From assembly GCF_004028095.1 (NCBI RefSeq), contig NZ_SBHM01000006.1, positions 310,001 to 374,000 on the forward strand: a stretch of DNA of 64,000 nucleotides, read 5' to 3'. The position numbers and the translations under genes were made by a program. Under the pieces are notes generated by a model. It saw only the letters and a list, made by a program, of their open reading frames with translations. It ran no database searches and was not told the DNA's origin. Positions 27,773-40,516 of the stretch are shown one piece after another (positions within the stretch are counted from its first letter, which is position 1; every line of letters starts with the position of its first letter). This stretch comes from Paenarthrobacter ureafaciens (GTDB lineage Bacteria; Actinomycetota; Actinomycetes; Actinomycetales; Micrococcaceae).

Positions 27773-27892
27773 GGAACGTACTCATTTCCTTCGTGCTGAC
27801 ATGCCCCGCCCAACCGCGGGAGGCTGCGCAGGACATGGAACCGGCACCGCCATCGCCTAGCCTAATGCAGCCACGCGCCGGCGGATGCCGCC

Positions 27893-28765
27893 TCAGCGGA
27901 CGGCAACCCGCAGCTGGTTGCGCCACGGATCCTCGAAGCGGAGCTCAAGGCCGGTGTGGTGGCTTTGCAGGCCGGCCACGCGGAGACGGTCGGCGAGCGC
28001 TGCGACGTCATCATTCGACGGGACTTCGATGAGCACTTCACCCAGGCCCAGAGTGTCCTTGCGCGGGCCCGCTCCCCTGCTGTTCCAGACGTTCATGGCC
28101 ATGTGATGGTGGTAGCCGCCCGCCGAGACGAACAGCGCCTGGCCATGCCACCCCGCGGTCTTTTCAAAGCCAAGGGTGTCAACGTAGAACTTCTGCGCTG
28201 TGGAAACATCGCCCACCTGGAGGTGGACGTGCCCGATCCCGGCTGCGGCCCCCTGCTGCCCCACGATGGCGGCCTCGCTCAGGTGTTGCTGGAGGTACGC
28301 CTGCGGAGGCAGCGCCACGTTGTCCATGACCACGTTCTTGCCGTCCCATTGCCAGACGTTCCTCGGCTTGTCGTAGTACAACTCGATGCCGTTGCCTTCG
28401 GGGTCGGTGAAGTAGAAGGCTTCGCTCACCAAGTGGTCAGCGCTGCCAACGAACGCGCGGGGTTCGTACTGCGCGGCCGTGGCAATGGTGGCGGCGAGGG
28501 ACGCTTGGTCCTCGAACAGGACTGCGGTGTGGAACAGCCCCGCTTCCCCGCGCCCGGGCAGCTGCAAGCCCGCTGCGGGAGCCAGATGGACCACCGGCTT
28601 CCCCAGGCGGCCCAGGTACAGGCCGCCGTCCTGCTCCGCTATGACCTGCAGGCCGAGGGCGCGCTGGTAATAGTCGCTCATCACCTTCATGTCGCCGACC
28701 CTGAGCATGACAGTGCCCATGGTGAGTTCGGCTGGCAGGAGGTCCTGGCTGGATGGCGTGGTCAT
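27893..28765 (-). CDS. VOC family protein, catechol 2,3-dioxygenase-like
   Basis: 290 residues made of two vicinal-oxygen-chelate domains (about 15-135 and 165-285). The second domain has GHVHLQVGDVSTAQKFY and GGYHHHMAMNVW; the first has VMLRVGDMKVMSDYYQRALGL and FTDPEGNGIELYYD. This is the arrangement of CatE-type proteins of Gram-positive bacteria, thought to cleave catechol-like compounds with Fe(II). Substrate unknown. A perfect 12-bp palindrome lies about 60 nt upstream, as expected for a MarR-controlled gene. Confidence 0.9.
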   Translation of the reverse strand: MTTPSSQDLLPAELTMGTVMLRVGDMKVMSDYYQRALGLQVIAEQDGGLYLGRLGKPVVHLAPAAGLQLPGRGEAGLFHTAVLFEDQASLAATIATAAQYEPRAFVGSADHLVSEAFYFTDPEGNGIELYYDKPRNVWQWDGKNVVMDNVALPPQAYLQQHLSEAAIVGQQGAAAGIGHVHLQVGDVSTAQKFYVDTLGFEKTAGWHGQALFVSAGGYHHHMAMNVWNSRGAGPRKDTLGLGEVLIEVPSNDDVAALADRLRVAGLQSHHTGLELRFEDPWRNQLRVAVR

Positions 28766-28823
28766 GTGATGCTCCCGGTAGTTCGGCGGCCGCCTTTCGG
28801 CACGTTCTACCTTACTAAATTAC

Positions 28824-28835
28824 TTGAAGCTTCAA
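28824..28835. promoter_or_regulatory. Palindromic operator candidate upstream of the VOC gene
   Basis: TTGAAGCTTCAA, a perfect 12-bp palindrome in an AT-rich stretch between the amidohydrolase stop and the VOC start, 59 nt before the ATG. The shape is typical of MarR-family sites that control such dioxygenases; no MarR gene is in the window. Confidence 0.5.
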
Positions 28836-28842
28836 TTTATTC

Positions 28843-29925
28843 CTAACGAACGATGGTGCCCCGCAGAACCACGTGGCTAAGTTCACGCACGGTAGCCAGG
28901 GCGCGGCGGGGATCCTCCCTGCAAAGCACGACGTCGGCACTCGCCCCTTCGCTGACGCCCTCGGCTCCCAGCCACCTCCGGGCGCCCCACGCAGCAGCCT
29001 CGAGGACCGCTGAAGGCGGCAGGCCGGCGTCGTGCAGTTCCTGCATCTCGTCGGCTATGCGGCCATGCTTGATAACGCTCCCGGCATCAGTGCCGGCATA
29101 GATGGAAACACCGGCTTCATAGGCCTCGAGGACCCGTTCGCGCCGGCGCTCCCACAATGCGGTCATGTGCTGCGCGTAGTCGGGGAACTTGGGCCCGGCC
29201 TGGGCCGCGATATCGGGGAACGTGGCAATGTTGACCAGGGTGGGAACGATCGGGACACCCTGTTCCACAAGCCGCGGGATGTGCCGCGGCAGGAGCCCGG
29301 TGGCATGTTCGATGCAGTCGATGCCGGCATCGAGCATGTCATCCAAGGTTTCTTCCGCGAAGCAATGCGCGGTTACCCGTGCGCCCTCGTCGTGGGCTGC
29401 AGCGATGGCGTCCTTGACCACCGCCGCCGGAAAAGAAGGCGCCAGGTCTCCCACGCCGCGGTCGATCCAGTCGCCAACCAGCTTGACCCAACCGTCGCCG
29501 TCGCGCGCTTCCTTTCGAACGGTCTCCACCAGCTGCTCCGGCTCCACCTCGTGTCCGAGGCCGCGCAGGTAGCGCCGGCTCCTCGCAATGTGCCGTCCCG
29601 CCCGGATCAGCCTTGGCAGGTCCGTACGCTGCTGGACCCACCTCGTATTGGCCGGGGAGCCGGCATCACGGACCAGCAGCGTCCCGGCGGACAAATCGGT
29701 ACGGGCCTGCTCCAGGGTGGTGGCCTCATCCACTGCCCCGCCGGCTCCCAGGCCAATGTGGCAGTGGGCATCAACGAATCCGGGCAGGACCCAGCCCTCC
29801 AGCACGGTATCCGGGGCAGCTTCCGGACGGCTGAAGGTCAGGCGGCCGTCCACGGACCACAGGCCCCGGCGTTCCTCATGCGCGGAAACCAGCACCGGAC
29901 CGCTGAATTCAACGATGTTCGGCAT
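28843..29925 (-). CDS. Amidohydrolase family protein
   Basis: 360 residues. Metal-dependent amidohydrolase barrel with the HxH pair in FVDAHCHIG, a Lys in WVKLVGDW, His in VTAHCF, His in IEHATG and the Asp in AGTDAGS; the beta-sandwich ends flank it. The order of ligands fits imidazolonepropionase or prolidase-like subgroups, substrate not predictable. Divergent from thiC; upstream of the VOC gene on the same strand with 77 nt between them. Confidence 0.92.
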   Translation of the reverse strand: MPNIVEFSGPVLVSAHEERRGLWSVDGRLTFSRPEAAPDTVLEGWVLPGFVDAHCHIGLGAGGAVDEATTLEQARTDLSAGTLLVRDAGSPANTRWVQQRTDLPRLIRAGRHIARSRRYLRGLGHEVEPEQLVETVRKEARDGDGWVKLVGDWIDRGVGDLAPSFPAAVVKDAIAAAHDEGARVTAHCFAEETLDDMLDAGIDCIEHATGLLPRHIPRLVEQGVPIVPTLVNIATFPDIAAQAGPKFPDYAQHMTALWERRRERVLEAYEAGVSIYAGTDAGSVIKHGRIADEMQELHDAGLPPSAVLEAAAWGARRWLGAEGVSEGASADVVLCREDPRRALATVRELSHVVLRGTIVR

Positions 29926-30010
29926 GGCAGAAGCTTAGTGCCGGCGGCCACAGTCCGGATCCGGACCGCATATGACTGGGAGCACCCGCCGCAGCTGTGG
30001 TAGCTTCGTC

Positions 30011-32654
<2,644 letters not shown>

Positions 32655-32772
32655 TGGACCAGCCTATGCGAGGGCTGCGACATCACGGGAGGACGACGGC
32701 GCATGCCGGGCTGACCGGAGGCCTGGTTCTGATTGCCGGGCCCTACTTCCCTGGGCTCTATTTGCTTGGGCT

Positions 32773-34350
32773 TTATTTACCCAGGAACTTGTCGAAGCCC
32801 TTGGGCAGGTTCAACGAGGACGGATCGAAGTCAGCGGCGCCCTGGCCGAACGCTGCACCCTTGGGAGCAGCCGCGGCAGCTGCGCGCTTGGCCTCAGCCT
32901 CGCGCAACTCCTGCGCAGCCTTGGCGGGGTTGCCCGAACGTGCCTTCTTCTTGGGCGCGTTCTTGCCTCCCTTGCGGCCGCCGCCGGGCCCGCCCAGACC
33001 GGGCATTCCCGGCATACCGGGCATGCCGCCGCCCTGCGCCATCTTCTTCATCATCTTCTGAGCCTGGGCGAACCGCTCCAGCAGGCCGTTGACCTCGGAG
33101 ACGTGGACGCCGGAGCCCTTGGCGATACGGGCACGGCGGGAACCGTTGATGATCTTGGGAGCCACACGCTCATGCGGGGTCATGGACCGGACAATCGCCT
33201 CAACGCGGTCAATTTCCCGCTCGTCGAAGTTCTCCAGCTGCTGCCGGATGTTTTGCGCACCCGGCATCATCATGAGCATCTTCTTCATGGAGCCCATGTT
33301 GCGGATCTGCTGCATCTGGGCCAGGAAGTCGTCCAGCGTGAAGTCTTCCTGGTCGGCGAACTTCTTCGCCATCCGGGCAGCTTCTTCCTTGTCCCAGGCC
33401 TTCTCAGCCTGTTCGATCAAGGTCAGGACATCGCCCATGTCCAGGATGCGCGAGGCCATGCGGTCCGGGTGGAACAACTCGAAATCGTCGAGCCCTTCAC
33501 CCGTGGAAGCGAACATGACCGGTTTGCCCGTCACGGACGCTACGGACAGCGCGGCACCACCGCGGGCGTCGCCGTCGAGCTTGGACAGGACGATGCCGGT
33601 GAAGTTGACGCCTTCGTCGAAGGCCATTGCCGTATTCACGGCGTCCTGGCCGATCATGGCGTCAATGACGAAGAGGACTTCGTTCGGGATGATCGCCTGG
33701 CGGATGCGCCGCGCCTGGTCCATCATTTCGGCGTCGACGCCAAGGCGGCCGGCGGTGTCAACAATCACGACGTCGTGAAGCTTCTGGCGGGCTTCCTCCA
33801 CGCCCGCCTTGGCCACGGCCACGGGATCGCCTGCGGGGTGTTCAAGTTCAGAGGTGGCGCCCGGGTGCGGAGCGAACACCGGCACGCCTGCGCGCTGGCC
33901 CACCACCTGGAGCTGGGTGACCGCGTTGGGCCGCTGCAGGTCGCAGGCAACGAGCATGGGGCTGTGGCCCTGGGACTTAAGCCACTTGGACAGCTTGCCC
34001 GCGAGGGTCGTCTTACCCGCACCCTGGAGGCCGGCCAGCATGATGATGGTAGGGCCGGTCTTGGCCAACCTGATGCGCCGCGTTTCACCGCCGAGGATCT
34101 CCACGAGTTCCTCGTTGACGATCTTCACGATCTGCTGGCTCGGGTTCAGCGCCCCGGACACTTCAGCGCCGAGCGCACGCTCGCGGATCCGCGACGTGAA
34201 CTCACGGACCACGGGAACCGCGACGTCGGCATCCAGCAGGGCGCGGCGTATCTCCCGGACTGTGGCGTCGACATCGGCCTCCGACAGGCGGCCCTTGCCA
34301 CGGAGGTTCTTGAAGGTTGCTGTCAACCGGTCAGAGAGTGAATTGAACAC
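32773..34350 (-). CDS. ffh: Signal recognition particle protein Ffh
   Basis: 525 residues from GTG at 34350. SRP54 with N domain, GTPase G domain (GLQGAGKTTLAGKL, DTAGR, TKLDGDARGGAAL) and the Met-rich M domain with IKIING-like MTPHERVAPKIINGSRRARIAKGSG; the C-terminus adds a Gly/Met/Pro tract (GMPGMPGMPGLGG) and a basic tail. It binds 4.5S RNA and signal sequences and docks to FtsY, encoded 5 kb away. Confidence 0.97.
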   Translation of the reverse strand: MFNSLSDRLTATFKNLRGKGRLSEADVDATVREIRRALLDADVAVPVVREFTSRIRERALGAEVSGALNPSQQIVKIVNEELVEILGGETRRIRLAKTGPTIIMLAGLQGAGKTTLAGKLSKWLKSQGHSPMLVACDLQRPNAVTQLQVVGQRAGVPVFAPHPGATSELEHPAGDPVAVAKAGVEEARQKLHDVVIVDTAGRLGVDAEMMDQARRIRQAIIPNEVLFVIDAMIGQDAVNTAMAFDEGVNFTGIVLSKLDGDARGGAALSVASVTGKPVMFASTGEGLDDFELFHPDRMASRILDMGDVLTLIEQAEKAWDKEEAARMAKKFADQEDFTLDDFLAQMQQIRNMGSMKKMLMMMPGAQNIRQQLENFDEREIDRVEAIVRSMTPHERVAPKIINGSRRARIAKGSGVHVSEVNGLLERFAQAQKMMKKMAQGGGMPGMPGMPGLGGPGGGRKGGKNAPKKKARSGNPAKAAQELREAEAKRAAAAAAPKGAAFGQGAADFDPSSLNLPKGFDKFLGK

Positions 34351-34518
34351 GCGCCGTGCACTTCTTTCGATGGTCTGCGAATGGCGGCCTTGCGGCTCAC
34401 CGGAGTCTTTGACGTTCCTGCCCCAACAATGTGTCTCAACCCTAATAAATCAGCGTCAACTAGGGGACTCGACTATCTAGGGTACCAAGTCGCGTCCACA
34501 AGATGGCATGCTGGCACA

Positions 34519-35973
34519 GTGACCAGCAAAACAACTGTGAAAACGTTGCTCATTCTCGGCGCTTCAGGCGACCTCACCGGCCGCCTGCTCCTTCCGGGAC
34601 TTGCCGGCCTCCTTGCCACAGGCAGGGTTGGCGGGCTTCGACTGGTCGGGGCCGGGTCCGATCCCTGGACCGCGCGGCAGTGGAAAGAACGGGTGGACAC
34701 ATCCTTCGCTGCGGCAGCCGGCGCCGCGGAAAGCGCAGGCCGGTCAGTACTGGACTCGGTGGCCGCATCCACGGAATACCATCAGGTCGACGTCACGGCG
34801 GACGGCAGGCTCGCCGACTTGCTGACGCGACTGGAAGGGCCGGTTGCCATCTACTTCGCCCTCCCCCCGGAAGTCAGCCAGAAAGCCTGTGCCCTCCTGC
34901 GCCGTGACCAGCTTCCGGCCGGAACCCGGCTGGTATTGGAGAAGCCTTTCGGCGCGGGGCTGGAATCGGCCCGGGAACTGAACAAGGTACTTGCCGCGCT
35001 GGTCCCGGAAGACCACATCCACCGTGTGGACCACTTCCTCGGCAAGGCCACGGTGCTGAACATCCTCGGACTGCGTTTCGCCAACCGCTTCCTGGAACCG
35101 GTGTGGGACCGCGACCACATCGAAAAAGTCGAGATCATCTTCGACGAAGACCTGGCTTTGGAAGGCCGTGCCCGCTATTACGACCATGCCGGCGCCCTCA
35201 AGGACATGATCCAAAGCCACCTGCTCCACATCATGGCTTTCCTGGCCATCGACGCCCCCGCCTCCATCGACGAACGCGATCTCCGTGACGCCGTGGCCGC
35301 GGTCCTGCGTGCCAGCAGCATCAAGGCCCCGTTCCAGGATTCGACCCGCCGGGCCCGCTATACAGCCGGGAAGCTCGGCGAGCGCACCATTCCCGACTAC
35401 GCGGCCGAGCCGGGCGTGGACCCCGCCAGGAACACCGAAACCCTCGCCCAGGTCACGGTGGAGATCGACAATTGGCGCTGGAAGGGCGTCCCGTTCATCC
35501 TGCGCTCCGGCAAGGCGATGGGCCACAAACGGAAGGAAGCCGTGGTGACCTTCCGTCCCGTGCCGCATTTGCCGGTCGGGTTCTCCGGCGTCGACTCCCC
35601 CAACCACCTTCGGATCGGTTTCGGTCCCGACGTCCTGCAGCTCGACGTCGACGTCAACGGCCCTGGCGACGTGTTCACCCTGGACCGGGCGAGCTTGATC
35701 ACCGAGCTCAACGCTGCCGGCATGCTGCCTTACGGCGAAGTCCTGGAGGGCATCCTTACCGGCGATCCGCTCCTCTCCGTCCGCGGCGACACTGCGGAGG
35801 ACTGCTGGCGGATCATGGAACCCGTGCTCGGTGCCTGGGCGCAGGATGCGGTCCCGTTGGAGGAGTACGACGCCGGCAGCCAGGGGCCGGCAGCGTGGGG
35901 CACCAGCGGCGGGCGCAGCGACAGCGGGCACACCGGCAGTAACAGTCCTACGGCGGCAAGTTACGGGGGCTGA
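34519..35973 (+). CDS. Glucose-6-phosphate dehydrogenase family protein (divergent Zwf paralogue)
   Basis: 484 residues from GTG at 34519. The N-terminal NADP motif is LILGASGDLTGRLLLPGL; the catalytic region reads HRVDHFLGKATVLNI where classical Zwf has RIDHYLGKE, keeping Asp-His and Gly-Lys. The C-terminal beta/alpha domain is complete, followed by a Gly/Ser-rich tail. No opcA, tkt or tal lies nearby, so this is probably a second, not the main pentose-phosphate, copy. No SD; CATGCT lies 10 nt upstream, so the mRNA may be leaderless. Divergent from ffh. Confidence 0.87.
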   Translation: MTSKTTVKTLLILGASGDLTGRLLLPGLAGLLATGRVGGLRLVGAGSDPWTARQWKERVDTSFAAAAGAAESAGRSVLDSVAASTEYHQVDVTADGRLADLLTRLEGPVAIYFALPPEVSQKACALLRRDQLPAGTRLVLEKPFGAGLESARELNKVLAALVPEDHIHRVDHFLGKATVLNILGLRFANRFLEPVWDRDHIEKVEIIFDEDLALEGRARYYDHAGALKDMIQSHLLHIMAFLAIDAPASIDERDLRDAVAAVLRASSIKAPFQDSTRRARYTAGKLGERTIPDYAAEPGVDPARNTETLAQVTVEIDNWRWKGVPFILRSGKAMGHKRKEAVVTFRPVPHLPVGFSGVDSPNHLRIGFGPDVLQLDVDVNGPGDVFTLDRASLITELNAAGMLPYGEVLEGILTGDPLLSVRGDTAEDCWRIMEPVLGAWAQDAVPLEEYDAGSQGPAAWGTSGGRSDSGHTGSNSPTAASYGG

Positions 35974-36020
35974 CTATCCCAGTGGCTGACTGTTTCGGGG
36001 CGGCTGACTGTTAACGGCCA

Positions 36021-36055
36021 AGCGGGCCGGGTACCTTTTCGGTACCCGACCCGCT
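36021..36055. terminator. Bidirectional terminator between zwf-like gene and glnK
   Basis: 15-bp stem (36021-36035 with 36041-36055, one mismatch) and loop TTTTC, followed by TGTTCGTTT on the plus strand. It sits between convergent genes. Confidence 0.8.
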
Positions 36056-36095
36056 GTTCGTTTCCCGGATCAACAGCCGGGGCTCGGATGTCCGC

Positions 36096-36430
36096 CTAAA
36101 TGGCCGCCGCGCCGCGCTCCCCGGTCCTGACGCGGACTGCTTCGTAGACGTCCACGGTCCAGACTTTCCCGTCACCGGCCCGGCCGGTGTTGGAGCTTGC
36201 AATGAGGACATCCAGGATGTCGTCCGCTTGTTCGTCGGTGGCAAGAACCTCGATGCGGATCTTGGGCAGCAGGTCCACGTTGTATTCAGCACCGCGGTAC
36301 ACCTCCGTGTAGCCCCGCTGCCGGCCATAGCCGCTGGCCGCGCTGACCGTCAACCCCTGGACGCCGTACGCTTCCAGGCCTTCCCGGACTGCTTCAAGCT
36401 TCTCCGGACGGACGATCGCTGTAATGAGTT

Positions 36431-36434
<4 letters not shown>
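36096..36434 (-). CDS. glnK: P-II family nitrogen regulator
   Basis: 112 residues. PII fold with the N-terminal MKLITAIVRPEKLEAVREGL, the T-loop RGYTEVYRGAEYNVDLLPKI containing the modifiable Tyr in GAEY, and the C-terminal GKVWTVDVYEAVRVRTGERG. It senses 2-oxoglutarate and ATP/ADP and gates the Amt channel. ATG overlaps the amt stop (ATGA). The usual partner glnD does not follow; a terminator does. Confidence 0.96.
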
Positions 36435-37768
<1,334 letters not shown>

Positions 37769-37906
37769 GGTGCACGTCCTCTCTTGCTAGTACTGCGGTT
37801 CGTCCGCTGTCCTGACGCCTTTTGCGTCCTGCAATAAAGTTTTGTGCCGCAGTGTTTCACCTGCGCGGGATTTAGATTGCGGGCCTGTTACATCAACCTC
37901 CCCAAC

Positions 37907-37944
37907 GTAAATGATGCATAACCTCGTTGTTACGGATATGTTTC
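37907..37944. promoter_or_regulatory. GlnR-like binding array upstream of amt
   Basis: GTAAA-N6-ATAAC-N6-GTTAC-N6-GTTTC: four 5-bp elements spaced exactly 11 bp apart, resembling the actinobacterial GlnR pattern gTnAc-N6-GaAAc (reverse strand: GAAAC-N6-GTAAC-N6-GTTAT-N6-TTTAC). It lies 139 nt or more upstream of amt, and before the preferred start of the divergent MFS gene. Confidence 0.5.
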
Positions 37945-38015
37945 ATGCGTCACACAGGCCCGGGACGAGTACCGCGCCCACGCAAAAACCTTCGACCCTG
38001 ACAGGACCACCCCGG

Positions 38016-39236
38016 ATGCCACAGTCGCCCCGATCCACCCAGCCACCAAGGATCAGGCAGCAGAGGGAGCCGCTTCCCCGCGACGTGAAGGTCATGCTGG
38101 CCGCCGCCTTCCTCATCGCCCTGGGTTTCGGGCTGGTGGCCCCGGTACTGCCGCAATTTGCCACGACCTTCGACGTCGGCGCGACGGCCGCCGCGGTGAT
38201 CGTCAGTATCTTCGCCTTCATGCGCCTCGTCTTCGCGCCGGCGGGCGGGCAGCTGATCGTCCGCTTCGGGGAGCGGAGCGTCTATGTGAGCGGGCTGCTG
38301 ATTGTTGCCGCATCGACTGCGGCCTGCGCTTTCGCGCAAAACTACTGGCAGTTGTTGATCTTCCGCGGCCTGGGCGGAGCGGGTTCGGTGATGTTCACCG
38401 TCGCCGCCATGGGCCTGCTGATCCGGCTGGCGCCGCCGGAGCGAAGGGGCCAGGTTTCGGGAGCCTACGCTTCGGCCTTCCTGATCGGCAGCGTCCTGGG
38501 GCCCGTGGTGGGCGGACTCCTGGCCGGTTTCGGCCTGCGCGTGCCGTTCCTGGTGTACGCCGCTGCCCTGCTGCTCGCCGCCGTCGTTGTGCGGACGATG
38601 CTGACCGGCACGAACCATCTGGGTGAGGAGGCACGGCACGCGCCTGCCATGACGCTGAAAGAGGCACTCGCCGATTCGGCCTACCGGGCGGCCGTCTTCT
38701 CAAGTTTCGGCAACGGCTGGGTCACCTTCGGTGTGCGCATGGCCACCATCCCCTTGTTTGCCACGGCCGTCCTGCAGTCACGTCCGGAAACGGCGGCGTG
38801 GGCGCTTGCTGTGTTCGCCATGGGTAACGCACTCGCTTTGACGTTCTCCGGCCGGCTTTCGGACTCCTGGGGACGGAAGCCGCTGCTTATCCCGGGATTG
38901 GTCATCACGGGAGCCGCTACGGGGCTCATCGGCGTGACCGGTGACCTGGTGTGGTTCCTCGTTGCCTCCGCCGTGGCGGGTTTCGGCTCCGGCTTGCTGG
39001 GCCCGGCGCAGCAGGCCGCCGTCGCCGATGTGATTGGCCGGGGCCGCTCCGGTGGCCGCGTCCTGGCAGTGTTCCAGATGGCGGCCGATACCGGAGCCAT
39101 CATCGGCCCGGTGGTTGCCGGGCTCCTGGCGGACCAGTTGGGCTACGGCTGGGCTTTTGGAATCACCGGCGGGGTGCTCCTGGTGACCGCGGCAGCGTGG
39201 CTTCCCGCCCGCGAACCCGCGGTTAAACAAAACTGA
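38016..39236 (+). CDS. MFS transporter, TetA/multidrug-efflux-like
   Basis: About 406 residues from ATG at 38016 (AGGA ten nt upstream); an earlier ATG at 37911 would add an unstructured tail and overlap the GlnR-like array. Twelve predicted membrane segments, with a basic pre-TM1 region, the RFGERS loop after TM2, LGPVVGGLLAGFG (antiporter-like motif C) in TM5 and SDSWGRKPLL in the second half. This suggests drug:H+ antiport; the substrate is unknown. Divergent from amt. The stop codon lies inside the ftsY terminator hairpin. Confidence 0.85.
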   Translation: MPQSPRSTQPPRIRQQREPLPRDVKVMLAAAFLIALGFGLVAPVLPQFATTFDVGATAAAVIVSIFAFMRLVFAPAGGQLIVRFGERSVYVSGLLIVAASTAACAFAQNYWQLLIFRGLGGAGSVMFTVAAMGLLIRLAPPERRGQVSGAYASAFLIGSVLGPVVGGLLAGFGLRVPFLVYAAALLLAAVVVRTMLTGTNHLGEEARHAPAMTLKEALADSAYRAAVFSSFGNGWVTFGVRMATIPLFATAVLQSRPETAAWALAVFAMGNALALTFSGRLSDSWGRKPLLIPGLVITGAATGLIGVTGDLVWFLVASAVAGFGSGLLGPAQQAAVADVIGRGRSGGRVLAVFQMAADTGAIIGPVVAGLLADQLGYGWAFGITGGVLLVTAAAWLPAREPAVKQN

Positions 39237-39290
39237 CTGGCAACAGGGGTTGCTCTGAACGCTCAGAACAACCCCTATTGCCAGTCAGTT
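39231..39290 (-). terminator. 28-bp hairpin terminating ftsY, overlapping the MFS stop codon
   Basis: Arms 39231-39258 and 39263-39290 with a 4-nt loop. On the minus-strand RNA the two non-Watson-Crick positions become G-U pairs, and TTTTGTTTAA follows, so it is a full terminator for ftsY. The MFS stop TGA lies in the left arm. Confidence 0.85.
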
Positions 39291-39296
39291 GAAGAA

Positions 39297-40496
39297 CTAG
39301 TTCAGCAGTGCGTCCACGAACCCCTCGGCTTCGAAAGGCGCGAGGTCGTCGGGCCCTTCGCCCAGGCCGATGAGTTTGACCGGCACGCCCAGCGTCTTCT
39401 GGATCGCGACCACGATGCCGCCCTTGGCGGTGCCATCGAGCTTGGTCAGGACGATGCCGGAGATGTTGACCACCTCGGCAAAGACCCGGGCCTGGTTCAG
39501 CCCGTTCTGGCCGGTGGTGGCATCCAGCACCAACAGGACCTCGTCCACTTCGGCCAGCTTTTCGATGACGCGCTTGACCTTGCCAAGCTCGTCCATCAGG
39601 CCGGTCTTGTTCTGCAGGCGGCCCGCGGTATCCACCATGACAACATCGACTTCCTGGTCGATGCCGGCCTTGACTGCCTCGTAGGCCACCGAAGCGGGGT
39701 CCGCGCCGTCGATGTCCGACTTCACCGTGGGCACGCCCACGCGCTGGCCCCACGTGGCGAGCTGTTCGGCCGCTGCCGCACGGAAGGTGTCCGCTGCTCC
39801 CAGCAGGACGTCCTTGTCTTCAGCCACCAGGACACGCGCCAGCTTGCCCACCGTGGTGGTCTTGCCGACGCCGTTGACACCTACCACCAGCACGACGGCG
39901 GGACGGTCACCTTGGCGGGCGACGTTCAAGGAACGGTCCATGGACGGGTCAACGAGCTTGATGAGTTCTTCCCGGAGCATGGCCTTGACATGCTCCGGAT
40001 CGCGGGTTCCCAGGACCTTGACGCGCTCGCGCAGGGACTCCACGAGTTCCATGGTCGGTTCTGTTCCAAGGTCTGCCAGGAGAAGGGTCTCCTCCACCTC
40101 GTCCCACACGTTCTCGTCGATCTTGTCACCCGAAAGCAGGGCCAGCAGGCCCTTGCCCAGGATGTTGTTGGACTTGACCAGGCGTGCGCGAAGACGGGTA
40201 AGGCGGCCCTCCACGGGTGCCGGGGTCTCCACGGCAATGGTTTCCAGCCCGGCGGCATCGTCCGGGACCAAGGTCTCTTCGAGGGAGCCGTGACGGCCGG
40301 GCGCGGGGGCGGGCTCCGGCCGGTCCTCCACCAAGGTTCCGCCGCTTGCTGCCGGCGACTGGAGGGGGTCGTTGGCGTCGCGGGTCCCGGGGTATTTGGA
40401 GCCGGACTTACGGGCCTTGAGCAGGACCGGGACCAGTCCGCCAATCACCACGAGCGCAGCGACTATGGACAGGATTATGGGTAGGAAATCGTTCAC
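39297..40496 (-). CDS. ftsY: Signal recognition particle receptor FtsY
   Basis: 399 residues from GTG at 40496 (AGGGGA adjacent). An N-terminal membrane segment (about 5-27), an acidic/Pro-rich A region, then the NG domain with GVNGVGKTTTVGKLA, DTAGRLQNKTGLM and TKLDGTAKGG. It receives Ffh-ribosome complexes at the membrane. It starts 20 nt after the smc stop, so probably co-transcribed. Confidence 0.97.
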   Translation of the reverse strand: MNDFLPIILSIVAALVVIGGLVPVLLKARKSGSKYPGTRDANDPLQSPAASGGTLVEDRPEPAPAPGRHGSLEETLVPDDAAGLETIAVETPAPVEGRLTRLRARLVKSNNILGKGLLALLSGDKIDENVWDEVEETLLLADLGTEPTMELVESLRERVKVLGTRDPEHVKAMLREELIKLVDPSMDRSLNVARQGDRPAVVLVVGVNGVGKTTTVGKLARVLVAEDKDVLLGAADTFRAAAAEQLATWGQRVGVPTVKSDIDGADPASVAYEAVKAGIDQEVDVVMVDTAGRLQNKTGLMDELGKVKRVIEKLAEVDEVLLVLDATTGQNGLNQARVFAEVVNISGIVLTKLDGTAKGGIVVAIQKTLGVPVKLIGLGEGPDDLAPFEAEGFVDALLN

Positions 40497-40516
40497 TCCC
40501 CTACCTTCTCACACAG

